Below are positions 53,975 to 64,000 of a DNA stretch of 64,000 nt, piece by piece (position 1 is the stretch's first letter; each line of letters begins with the position of its first letter). The notes below the pieces were generated by a model, which made no database searches, was not told the DNA's origin, and worked only from the letters and a program-made list of their open reading frames with translations. Location of the stretch: assembly GCA_034509925.1 (NCBI GenBank), contig CM067527.1, forward strand, positions 10,122,501 through 10,186,500. The letters run 5' to 3'. A program made the position numbers and the translations under genes. This DNA comes from Hirudinaria manillensis (Eukaryota; Annelida; Clitellata; Hirudinida; Hirudinidae).

Positions 53975-56062
53975 TGGACTGTTTGTATGAAGCCGGCGCT
54001 TGTATATGTTCGTTGCTTCTTTAAAACGAACGATACTGTCTTTTGTTAAATACGATTCGATTGCATCACAAAAACAAATGGAGATTGCCGCCGACGGTCA
54101 CGAGCTCGCAATCCGACGATTCCCGTCGCAAGCGGTTTTAAATCGGTTTGTTTCCTACGGACGTTTGAAAATATTTATATTCCGAGACGTCGTTAGGCGA
54201 CGGAGTTCGCGCTAGTGATTAAGGTCGCGTGCCGGTCGATGGTAACGATTGCGCTGCATTAGATGATGGTGGTCTTCTGCTAACATCATAGGCAATGAGG
54301 ATAGAGCTTTGTTTTTTTGTTTTTGCATAAGACCATTTCTCACTTCAGTCTGCCAAGTGGCAAATGTCACGTTTTTGCTATTAATAAAACATGCGACGCT
54401 CGTAGTACATTTTCTGAACATCAGGTGCAGATTATGACGTCGATAATTAGTACTGGGGTGAGCGAACGATGATGCAACAGTCCTACTAAGAAGTAGCGTG
54501 GTGCCGGATGTGTCACACCTAGTGATTCATTGATTTATTCCGACGCAAGCAGGATGCCGATGCCTCTTGCCTACTCACATTGATCGGAAAGGAGCAGAAA
54601 ATGGTGAAAACAAGCACAATCAAATGTTTAGATTGACAGATGTAGTCAAAAATGATGACGAGTCAATCATTAATGAGATATGCAAGTCGGCTGTAGGTAC
54701 AAGATGTGACAATGACATTAGGGTAGGGAGTTTCATATTCCGAGTACACAGTTAGAGTGATGGTGGTATTTGGTGGAGTCTGTGTGCAGTTCCAATCTCT
54801 GTTTTAGATGATTTGGATGAATAAGTAGCTTTATGAATATTGTTTGAGAGATCAGTAGATGTTATTAGATTATTAGTTATTTTATACACATTTTTGGCAT
54901 GGGGATGTCGACCAAAATACTACCAAGCAGTTAAATGTTCAAGACAGACTGAAATGGCCTAGGATGTGTATCAGACTTTTCTTGATCTATCTTTAGTTGA
55001 ATTAGGAGTTTCTTTGGAGCACTGGCTTGATTACTTGCGTACTGCTAAATTAAGAAGATGAGGAAATTTGGCATGCCAAATGCTTTAGAAGTTCAACTTG
55101 GTGCAATGTCATCCGAAGGTTGCTGACACTTGTTATAAAGGACATTTTGGGTCTATGAGGTAAGATAAATCTTGTGTTTTCAATCTTGTGACTATATGTG
55201 TGTTGATTTGTGTGGGATCACCATCAGCATGGTTTATCAGAGTGTGATGGTAATTATTTTGGATCATTACAGCACAAGGAAGCATGTCAAAATGGAAACT
55301 TCATAGCCTAGGAGTTTTTCTCATGAAGGACCTTAAACAATTTAGAAATCACTCTAAAGCTGGTCGTTTGGGAAATTAAATAGATGCTGGTCTACTGACA
55401 AAATTTATCATTATTCAACCTCCCTATATGCCATGATGGCTTGAGAACTAGTGAAAAGTTGTATGTATTCGATTTGAAGGTGGCGCTGTCGATGTGTTTC
55501 TGAATTTGAATTGTACCAAGAAAGAAAATTATTATTTATTAAGACCCTTTGTAAAAAGATCATTAACATGCCAGCTTCGATCTTAATTTGCTTTCGCTGA
55601 TGTGTTATCGAAGTTGCATATGAAAACAACCTTAAGATTTCGATAGAATGGTGCTGACGGTAGGCGGATTATTATTATCTAAAGACACAACTATATTCAA
55701 ATACTTTTGATGAAGATATTGCTCAGGAAACATTCATCGGTAAATTTACATTGAATAATTTTGATGCTTAAATAATTCACGATTTTTATAAGTCAAAATT
55801 ATTATTATACGTGTTTATTTAGTTGTTTGGTCGTTGCCAGTGAAGCTTACAATTAGTTGATTAAACGGGGAAAGTTTTGCAGGAATTTCGTCACAAAACT
55901 TCTCTTCTAAAATTTAAATGAAATAGGAGCCCATTTTGCACAATTATTTACATTTGACTACTTACAAATGTTACTACGCGTTGTTTTTGGTAAACCAACG
56001 GACATCTTAAAAAGTTTTTGGATTGCACATTAATATATTTTGCATAGAATTGACCATAAAAA
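53975..56062. other. Non-coding spacer
   Basis: 2.1 kb. The left part is the probable UBE2N 3' UTR, with an AATAAA near 54382. Short frames at 54567-54755 (+) and 55411-55629 (-) have no recognisable domain. Parts of 54560-55400 read like a decayed coding or transposon stretch (many codon-like blocks broken by stops), but I cannot assign a family. Confidence 0.45.
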
Positions 56063-57248
56063 ATGAATGCCAAGTCGGCCGATGCCATGAAGGCAGATCA
56101 GGACAGAGTCCGAAAACTCTTGTCCGAAACAGTCGTCATGCTTTGCAAAAGCGGTCTTCGATATGAGGATCAACTTGAAATCAAAGGCGTGCTTGCAATC
56201 ACTATAGACAAAAAAGACGTCTTCATCGTTCACATCGATGATAGAGAAGTCCAGGGAGAAATTAAAACCGAGACAAATCATGCGTCTCCTTGTACCACAT
56301 CAGATGTTGACAATCAGTATTATAACGGTACACCTGCCAAAAAGATGAAAGTGGAGGACACGTCATCTTATCAAGAGTACTCTTCTAATGTGCCATCTAC
56401 AAATGCAGAACAAAAGTCTCTAGCTTCAGCACAGGGCGCTTCTGCACCACAGTTTTTCACTGATGATATAGACAATCAGACTCCATTGAAAAACATGAAT
56501 ATCCCTCAGCATAATCTAGCTGAACCAGTCAAGAATGTTAACCAGTGGGCATTAAGTATTCCCAATATGCCTAGGCAAACAACACCCATGCAAAGCAATA
56601 ATAATAATAACATGCTGGCTTTACAGCAACACGGGATGATGATGGTAGCACGACAAAGATACCCCATGCATCCGAATATGAACCAAGCCATGGTTATTTT
56701 ATTTACATTCTAAATTTGTTCGATATTTGTGAGCTTAGCAAAGAAAAAGTGATACAAAATTTATGTTTCTCATTCAGAGACAGCCTGCCATGCCAAGAAT
56801 GGCCATGTCTCCAAATCCTTCTGCAGTGAGGATGATGTTGCAACAGAGTCCAAACCCTAGCCAGCAGAGATTCAGAATGCAGCAGCAGCCGATTCAGAGA
56901 ATGCCTTCCGCACCGAGAGGCACTGCTCGAGGGAGGGGGAGAGGCACTTCCAGGCAAGAGGCAGTGGATGCCATGGCTGGAAAATTGTCTGTCGATTCTA
57001 AAAACATAGATGGGTTTTCATATGGCAAGCAGACCGTCACTCAATACATCTGCAACATCTGCGGAGTCGTGTACAAGAATCACAGCAGCCTGTTGACGCA
57101 TCAAGTGAAAACTCACGGCAGGCAGAAGAAGACGGGAGTCGGCAGACGACCCAAGCACTCGGAAGACTACGACGAGGAGGACGTCGCGGGGATGGACGGA
57201 GCGTACGGATACGGAGAAGACGAATACGATGAAGACTTCATGCCCTGA
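56063..57248 (+). CDS. C2H2 zinc finger protein with Gln/Met-rich middle, function unknown
   Basis: Two exons, 56063-56692 and 56778-57248, joined in phase 0; 366 residues. Residues ~10-70 form a compact N-terminal segment with the look of a conserved domain (VRKLLSETVVMLCKSGL, then VLAITIDKKDVFIVHIDD). Next comes a low-complexity part rich in Gln, Met, Asn and Pro (~150-265), then a short Arg/Gly patch (RGTARGRGRG), and one C2H2 finger near the C-terminus (YICNICGVVYKNHSSLLTHQVKTH is its span, with C-x2-C and H-x4-H pairs) followed by basic (GRQKKTGVGRR) and acidic (YDEEDV, GEDEYDEDF) tails. The make-up suggests a nuclear protein that binds DNA, RNA or chromatin. I do not recognise the N-terminal family. 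The intron is only 85 bp. A poly(A) signal lies at 57653. Confidence 0.78.
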
Positions 57249-57652
57249 CTTCGTGCCCAGATATTTATTTGAATTCATTCGTTTATATTCATTCCACCGG
57301 TACAAAACAGTAATTTTGATGTGTCAAAATGTCATTTTTTTTACTGTGTTAAGTGTTTTGAAAGGTGGCAGTAATTGGTTTCTAGGGTTAGAGGTGTTTT
57401 GTATTAATATTTGAGCAAGGTACCTTAAACTATCTATGACATCTTATCATGGTGTTGAAAAGAGTCATTAAAATGTGCTATTGTTGACTTTACGTCAAGC
57501 CCATCATTGTGGTGCAGGATTGTCTGGTAAGATTAGGTCTTGCTTCTTTTCATTCAAAGTATGGAACATGATTTCTTACTAAATGAAGAGTTAGGTTAAT
57601 TTAAGCTTTTGTTCAGTGTTTGTTTGAGGACTGGTTTGGAATTTAGAGAGTA

Positions 57653-57658
57653 AATAAA
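57653..57658 (+). terminator. AATAAA poly(A) signal
   Basis: Canonical hexamer about 405 bases after the stop of the C2H2 gene, followed by a T/G-rich stretch; probable 3' end. Confidence 0.55.
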
Positions 57659-58532
57659 CTTGCTTGCCTTATCCTCTTCGCGACGAGTTTTCTGTCAATT
57701 GGGTAAACTGTCAATGACAATGTCTATCCACAAACAAACATTTGCTGTAAGCAAATTGCGTTGGTCTAAAGCATTTTGTGATTGCTCGCCTTGGAGTGGA
57801 CTGAAAAATATCACAATATTCTCGAGAAAATCTGAAATAAAGGTTGGATGTCTTTTATTTAAGTTTGTTCACCGATTTATTTATTTACTTATTTATTTAT
57901 ACTTGAGAATTTCCGATATCTTGACATAAATCCGATATTCGTTTTTAGCAAGAAAGTGTAATGAACGTCTTTTTCTTTTAAACTATTTATTATTTATTTG
58001 GTTTAGATCGCTAAACCCAATGTTACTTTTATTATTTGATACATAATTTTCGTTTTTTTTTATCTGTTAATTTAAATGGTATGGGAAATTTTCAAAGTTT
58101 AATGTTAAATGTAGTTGTTATCATTGTGCTCTTATTATTATTGTTGATTTGTTATTGCCACTTCTTTTTGTTCTCTGATATGTTGTTTATGGATAATGAA
58201 GCAGGCCATTTGCTTCAAATACCTTAGAATTTATTGACGATAAATTATTGCTTATATTTTATAATTTAAGTTTTGGGAAAGACCGGTAGAAATAAATAAA
58301 TTGATGAACAAACAAATTTAAATAAAAGACATTTCCCCTATGTCGGGCGCAACATATCCGACAGGCGCACTCGAAGTTTAATGTCTTGTCCTATTATAAC
58401 GGAAGCTGGTCATCACTTGGCTACTTCAGTAGCTTACTATTTTCCTGTTCTCTTGTGATCAATTTTTGTTTCAACGTGGTTAGAGCGAATCTGAAATCTT
58501 ATATTGAATTTTGTCTTTCCCTTTAGTTTTTA

Positions 58533-58814
58533 ATGATAAATAAAGACAAGATATCGATGAGATATTTCCATTGCAATAATCCTGATTATGTAACAGATAT
58601 ATTTAATAGGCGGAAATCAGATGATGAGAATATTCAGATGAACAGTGTTTCTGATGTGAAAGCATTAAAAAGTTTCGAGTTAGAACAAGATGAGGATGAG
58701 TTTAGTGATAATAACATTGAAATTAACTCTGAAAAGTTTATTCTACCAAATTATACCGAGATATTCCATCCAAGAACGAACGGACAGCATCCAACAATTT
58801 GCCAGGAGTTATAA
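58533..58814 (+). CDS. Doubtful ORF, acidic/Asn-rich, 93 residues
   Basis: Open frame from ATG to TAA. The product is hydrophilic, with an acidic middle (LEQDEDEFSDNN) and no signal peptide, membrane segment or known motif. Its composition is less repetitive than nearby chance frames, and a possible acceptor (CCCTTTAG) lies just upstream at 58519-58526. It could be a small gene, one exon of a larger gene, or chance. Confidence 0.25.
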   Translation: MINKDKISMRYFHCNNPDYVTDIFNRRKSDDENIQMNSVSDVKALKSFELEQDEDEFSDNNIEINSEKFILPNYTEIFHPRTNGQHPTICQEL

Positions 58815-59866
58815 GCCCATCCAGCCATTTTATAAGTGAATGAACGTAGAAACTAGTATTTATATCTAAACATCTTGGTAGAGGGATTCCCCAAACCATC
58901 CAACAAACTGGTTATCTGCAAACATTTCAACACGAACTCTGTTTGTCGGATATATTCTGTTTATATTTTAGAAACAATCACCCAAAATCAATAGTTATGA
59001 ATGAAACACTGTTGTGCGAGCATTATTACTGTTTTAAATTTAATCAAACAGAGGGTTAGGGTTACGGTTAGTCATTTTCACTTAACTAGTGTGCAAGCTG
59101 TTGCAACCATTCTGTGATTAAATGTGGTTAACTGACGGGTTATAGTAGATGAACCGGGTAAAAGGGACATTCATACGGCTTTATATTTAAAATTTCATGC
59201 CAAACTTATACACCGACAATTAATGTTACCGGGGATCTAGATTTTGTGATAAAATGTTCCTGATGACTTGACTAAAATTTGATTGCGAAATAAATTGAAA
59301 AAAGGTACTTAGGGAAGTTCTCATTAATTTAATATCTAATCTTTGTTTTAGCAATTAGTCAATTTGACTTAACTGATGTGCAATCAGTACAAATTAATCG
59401 CATATTGAATAATGATTAACCGGTGGATTAAATGGGTGCTTTAATGATGACAATTTAAGATTTAAAAAACTGATTTTCCATACATTTAAGAACTCAGAGC
59501 AGAATGGAAAAAATCTGCTTCACACTTGTCTTGGTCGACGCATTCTCAAAAAGTTATAAGTATTCCGTTTTAATTTTTGCTTAAATCTGTGAAACAAAGT
59601 ACACTTAGGCAATAATGGACACACGTAAGTTAGCGAAGGCTTTCATAACACTTTTTTAACAAATGGGCAACTAAAATGTTTGGAATGCTGATACGAGCCT
59701 GAGAAACACTGGTTTATACCGAAGCTCAATTCCTTAAACAGTTTTTTCTCTCTAAAGTTTCATAAAACTTTGATATTTTATGTTTAAAAAAAGGCTCTAT
59801 TCATCTCATTTTCAGATCAATGCCATTTGTTGAGGTTTATCAACAACTGCAGGTGAATTTTGAGGA

Positions 59867-60130
59867 GTGGAGATTCCAGGCAAATTTATTCTGTTACGAT
59901 GCCAAAAAGTGGAAATCTGCCAAAAATCTGACGACCATTACCTCAGATATCGCATATCGCCCGGTCCCCCTCTACATTACGATCGAAATTTTGAAATAAA
60001 AAAATCGTTATCCCCTTCACCAAACTCCTTCAAGGCGTACTTTGACAAAAACAAAGAAAAGGATACAAAGAAAAATGATGCGAGTAAAACCAAGGTACTC
60101 ATCAATAATCCTGCGTTTGTGATTTCCTAG
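59867..60130 (+). CDS. Doubtful ORF, Ser/Pro/Lys-rich, 87 residues
   Basis: The frame reads MEIPGKFILLRCQ and continues into a polar tail with KKSLSPSPNS and DKNKEKDTKKND. An overlapping frame (about 59819-59999) is also open, so coding status is unsure. A GTACTC after ACCAAG near 60092 could be a donor. No family is recognised. Confidence 0.22.
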   Translation: MEIPGKFILLRCQKVEICQKSDDHYLRYRISPGPPLHYDRNFEIKKSLSPSPNSFKAYFDKNKEKDTKKNDASKTKVLINNPAFVIS

Positions 60131-61487
60131 TGTATTGATTTACAGTAATTGCGGTAATTGATTTACAACTTTTAGATTAATTTCAATCCTTAATTAAGTG
60201 AATTTATTTGTCTTATTTCGGGTATTTGTTTAGAAACTATAAAAATAATTATTATGCGAGACCACCGTTATAAAATTCTCTATAATATTAGTGACAGTTT
60301 GGTTTCAAAAGATATAGAACATCTTCAGTTCAAGGTCTGCTTACTAACCAATTCGGCGATTGATTTTCGATAACTACTCGTCAATAATTCAAGCAAAAAT
60401 GTCGTGTGAGTACAGTGAGCAATGCACAGTTGTACCGTATGGAACGTCTTGAAATATCTCACCCAATGCGATCCTCATTTACGTCTAGACTAACTTGTCT
60501 AGCACATTATTTTACAGACTATCTTTGCTAATCCCCAATTGAACAAATATAAATTCGTATGCTGACGTTAACGCTAGCAGACATATTGATGTTTTCTGAG
60601 CAATTTAAAAGCAAATTTAATGCGAACAGTACAATATTTGCATCTGATATGAGACACTTATTGAAAGTGTATTCAATACACACGTATTGAAACCCAAATT
60701 CGGAACGGGGTAAAATAAAAAAAAAATAAAGATTAGGAATTAAAAAAGATAACTCAGAGACGGAGAACAACGTATTTATTTTAATTTACACAAACAATCC
60801 CGCTCTTATTACGTCCGTCTCGCAGACAAACCTTCGGGACCATAGCGCTAGACACCGTATTTCTCGAAAACAATTTTTAAAAGATAAAATAAATGAATGT
60901 TGAGTCGTAAACGCCCTAATGTAAATTTAAACAACAAATAAAGCTACCTCAATATCACTTGCATGATAAGCAAGATCAACACGCAAATTGCTGCATCTGT
61001 CAGAAGCGTAAAGATTTTCAAAATACGCCGACTGTGCAGTGCCGACGATTTCACGTGACAAATGCACACTTAAACCGATAAAAAATTATTTAATGTGAAA
61101 AAAAAATCAACAAGATAACAGGACAACCGGAAAACTAGATAAGCGCCTAGATGCACTTTTAGCGGGATATACATCCAGCAGACGGCATTTCTGTCGAGAC
61201 TGTTGTGAACGATGATGAGCTGCGATGCGGGGGGAAGAGCTCTTTTCGAGTTGCTATTTCGGAGGTCGATGTAGCAAAATATGAAAGCATCGCAACAAAA
61301 TAACAAAATATTGGTCGCGATTATTTACACAATTTCCTAGAATTTGCTTCGAACGGCGACCGCGGTAAGTTTGTGGCGCGGTGCCGTCTGAAATGATCCA
61401 AGCGTCGTCAGCTTCTTCGTCAGATGAGGGACGATGAGCCTGAAATTATCCTAATTCTGAGACGGAGAAACGGAGCTGGTAAAAATT

Positions 61488-61880
61488 TTGAAATATGCCT
61501 GCGTCGACGTTTCCGAGAGAAAAATAAATTCGCTAAACATTCTATTTTGTGGGACTCGACGAAATAGAAGTTCTGAAAGGAGAAAAACCCCAGCAATCGA
61601 CCCGAAAGGAATGAGACTCGCAGTTCCATTTACCACTGGCACGCCACACCCATTGCCTATTCTTGAAATGCAAGTCAGCAACCAATGTATGCAGATGATT
61701 CTAAGCAAGAAAATTCGAGAAAAAGAAAGTTTTGAAGCAACAAATCAAACAAAACACCTCGAGGAAAGAACCTGCTCGCAATGTATGCCGTCGAGTCAAA
61801 GAAAATTACATTCTCGAATGGATTGCATTTGCCTACGATGCTCCCGAGCCACTGACTGCCAAGAAATCCAAAGATATTAA
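61488..61880 (+). CDS. Doubtful ORF, Cys-rich C-terminus, 130 residues
   Basis: The frame contains a run of cysteines near its end (CSQCMPSS, CICLRCS). A second frame (61732-61950) overlaps it and reads a plausible folded-protein segment (ENYILEWIAFAYDAPEP). Only one of the two could be real in most models. No domain is recognised. It may be a relic of a mobile element or an exon of the gene entering from the right. Confidence 0.22.
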   Translation: MKYACVDVSERKINSLNILFCGTRRNRSSERRKTPAIDPKGMRLAVPFTTGTPHPLPILEMQVSNQCMQMILSKKIREKESFEATNQTKHLEERTCSQCMPSSQRKLHSRMDCICLRCSRATDCQEIQRY

Positions 61881-63303
61881 ATTAACTAACACTTGCTTTT
61901 ATGCAAAAGTGCATACTCACAGATGTACACAGACTGTACAAATTGTGTAGATGTTGATATAAGCAAGTATAAAAATGAAACAACAGAACGTAATGGCACC
62001 ACACGTTTGGAACTAACACTACTTGCCAAGTCGATGTAGTTCATCCATGTGGAGATCTGGGGATTTATGGAATTAAATTCTGAACTTAGTATTGAATTTT
62101 ATGGTTTTCTCTAGGCATAGAAGGAACAAACTGAAGTTCAAAACATCTGAAAGTCCTAAAAAGACAAATTTTGTGTGGCTCAAACAATAAGTTGGAGAAA
62201 GGGAAGTGGCTAAGCAAATCTTTTCAGATTATCTTTGGACTTGTTGTGTGCAAGGACATTGTTAGATAACTCAATCTAATGGCTTAGTCTAAGGAGGTGG
62301 ACAATTATCCAGCACACTATAATAGTCAATTTCCTTTGAAGATCATGGCTTGTGCTGAAGTAACCTAAGTGATACTTCTAAAACGTTTTATAAATGGATG
62401 AACGTAGAAGGGAGCCTCTAGTAATTTGAAATTGTCTCAGTTTCAGAGAAGAGGGGAGGGTCTAGGACATAAAACGTCTGATTCTTTTTCCGATTCTGTT
62501 CCTAGATTGATGACAATGTAAGGCATAAGAACTGATGAGATGCATTAAGGTTTGTCCGCATGATACCGAGGTTGCCTTTGTGCCGAACGAACGAACGAAC
62601 GCAAAAAATAACTAAGGCCAAATGATACATGAAAAGAATACCATAAATCATGAAAATGGAATAGCAACGCTGAGAAGAATAATATAAATAAAAAGCCTGG
62701 CAATCCAAGAAGAGACAATAGGTAGACGGGTGATAAATAAACTTCGGTCCGAGCCTGCCAGGGACAGAGAAAGAGATTCCTTGCATGGTTCGGGTTGCCT
62801 GGCTGACTTGAAAGTACAATATGCCCCACGTTGAAAGAGACGACGTGCTCATAAAGTGGTGCAAGCTTATCGCTGGCTATTCCGCGTTTGTGGTTTTACT
62901 GGTTTGACAGATCGAAGTTCGACCTGGGCCTTGCTGAAAATGTTTTGATGGAACATAAATAAACTACACAATTTAATATTTCGAATAAATAATATCAGCT
63001 AACGAAAAGTATGCAGCCTTGCCCCTTAATACCTAATTCGTCTCAAAATCCTCCATCGATGAAATGAAATAGCCGAGGGTGACTTGTTCGATTGGAAGCA
63101 AAACAAAACCAAACAATTCAAGCCACACATTGATTAGACCTCACAACATATGGAAGGTGAGCATGGATCTGGACAGCCCAGGAAAATTGGCCTCTCTTTC
63201 GGACTTTGGCGAGATGGCCGCAAAATGCCAAAATATACATCGACGCAGATATTTAGATAACAATATTTACATGACAGAAACAACATCGATATTTGTGGTA
63301 ACG

Positions 63304-64000
63304 TCATTTAGTTGATTTCACAGCAACTGTCGGAGTGGGAGGAAGGAAACCTGTCTTATAGATCTTTTCCACTTTTGCACCTTCGGACTTGACGTTCTCT
63401 ATTTTGCTACCTCCTTCGACCGACACGGAGGTCGGCTCCTTTCCAAATATCATGTCCACGTAGTTCGGGGGCAGTTCCCAAGGTACGTTTTCGCACGCAG
63501 GGGATTCTCCCGTCGTCTCGCACTCGGGTTCCGAACAATCTGCCAAGCTAGGCAGCTGGGACATGGGCAGCGGAGGAGGTTGCTGCTTGTTAGATTTGTT
63601 GCCTCCGTTAGATGTAGAAGACTTTCCCGAAAACTTCTTGCCGATCCGCAAAAACGTGCACCGCGCCACCAATTTTCTGACGCTGTCTGCGCTGCTACTC
63701 CTTTGTTTGCTGGTCTGCTGGTGGGGATCGGAGGCCGAGGGAGACGACGATTTCAATTGGAGTGGGGAGAACTTCTGAGGGGAGGAGAAGACGTCCGAAG
63801 ACTTTTCTGTCCTCCAACTGGACAGAAAAGAGCTACTTACGTAGTCCATGTGCTTAGGAGAGGAGAATTCGAGTCGTCGACCGATTGCCAATCTAGAGTC
63901 ATCCTTGGAGGCTGGCGTCGCGAAGGCACGCACTAGAGACCCATCGTGCGGAATGTCGTGCATGACCGTCCTGTTTGGCGGAACCTGTCGAGGTAAAATT
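63304..64000 (-). CDS. 3' end of an unrecognised gene, cut by the window edge
   Basis: On the minus strand an open frame ends with TGA at 63304-63306 and stays open to the edge. A possible acceptor (CTCGACAG) would start the last exon at 63984. At least 219 residues are visible. They are rich in Ser, Pro and Lys, with SSPSASDP, a Lys/Asn stretch with QQPPPLP and a final LPPTPTVAV. A less disordered part (CENVPWELPPNYVDMIFGK) may be a binding motif. The G+C content and codon regularity match the coding exons of this window. It is probably the disordered C-terminal tail of a larger regulatory or scaffold protein; I cannot name it. Confidence 0.6.
   Translation of the reverse strand, partial: ILPRQVPPNRTVMHDIPHDGSLVRAFATPASKDDSRLAIGRRLEFSSPKHMDYVSSSFLSSWRTEKSSDVFSSPQKFSPLQLKSSSPSASDPHQQTSKQRSSSADSVRKLVARCTFLRIGKKFSGKSSTSNGGNKSNKQQPPPLPMSQLPSLADCSEPECETTGESPACENVPWELPPNYVDMIFGKEPTSVSVEGGSKIENVKSEGAKVEKIYKTGFLPPTPTVAVKSTK

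Larger units (their letters stand above)
57249..63303. other. Mostly non-coding spacer with three doubtful open frames
   Basis: 6 kb. The first ~400 bases are the 3' UTR of the zinc finger gene. Beyond that the sequence is AT-rich with scattered short open frames; the three least unlikely ones are listed separately. A short near-repeat (TTTATAARTGRATGAACGTA then GAA) occurs at 58828-58851 and 62387-62409 and may mark the ends of old mobile elements. (CGAA)n sits at 62583-62600. Confidence 0.45.

Noticed and set aside
54567-55400. Possible degenerate transposon coding region
   Set aside because: Only scattered codon-like blocks with many stops; no terminal repeats, target-site duplication or recognisable transposase motif.

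Overview
The window is nuclear DNA of an invertebrate animal. Genes are split by many GT-AG introns, exons are clearly richer in G+C than the AT-rich introns, introns are full of ATT/GAT/GTT microsatellites, and the proteins are metazoan signalling and glycosylation proteins. DSTYK and EOGT, the overall gene style and a small apple-like secreted protein fit a lophotrochozoan (annelid or leech-like) genome. That placement is inference, and the species cannot be named from the sequence alone. I found no bacterial, phage, CRISPR or viral locus, and no tRNA or rRNA gene that I could support.

Layout, left to right: 1-4957 is non-coding with two minisatellites. 4958-7567 (+) is a four-exon gene for an unrecognised C2H2/coiled-coil protein. 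8110-17470 (+) is a 15-exon FES/FER tyrosine kinase (F-BAR, SH2, kinase). 18798-23968 (+) is an 8-exon CRK adaptor (SH2-SH3-SH3). 28297-28650 (+) is a single-exon secreted protein with a PAN/apple-like cysteine pattern. 31609-44979 (+) is a 16-exon DSTYK (dusty) kinase. 46627-51994 (-) is a 16-exon EOGT, the ER O-GlcNAc transferase for EGF repeats. 52383-53974 (+) is a 5-exon UBE2N (Ubc13) E2 enzyme, divergent from EOGT across 388 bp. 56063-57248 (+) is a two-exon C2H2 protein of unknown function. 57249-63303 is mostly non-coding with three doubtful open frames. The right edge holds the 3' end of an unrecognised gene on the minus strand (63304-64000).

Exon borders of the five recognised genes were set by hand from GT-AG signals, from intron phase (every join was checked to keep frame) and from recalled family sequence. 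All CDS sums are multiples of three and give proteins of 1082 (FES/FER), 306 (CRK), 994 (DSTYK), 537 (EOGT) and 152 (UBE2N) residues. Two joins remain uncertain: FES exon 3/4 and the start of the first SH3 exon of CRK.

FES and CRK are neighbours and could act in one phosphotyrosine pathway; the kinase even carries a CRK-SH3-type proline motif in an unusual kinase-domain insert. The other genes look like ordinary neighbours. The most striking feature outside the genes is that triplet repeats sit just inside 5' splice sites. They read (GAT/GTT)n on the sense strand of the host gene, and in the minus-strand EOGT gene the orientation flips.
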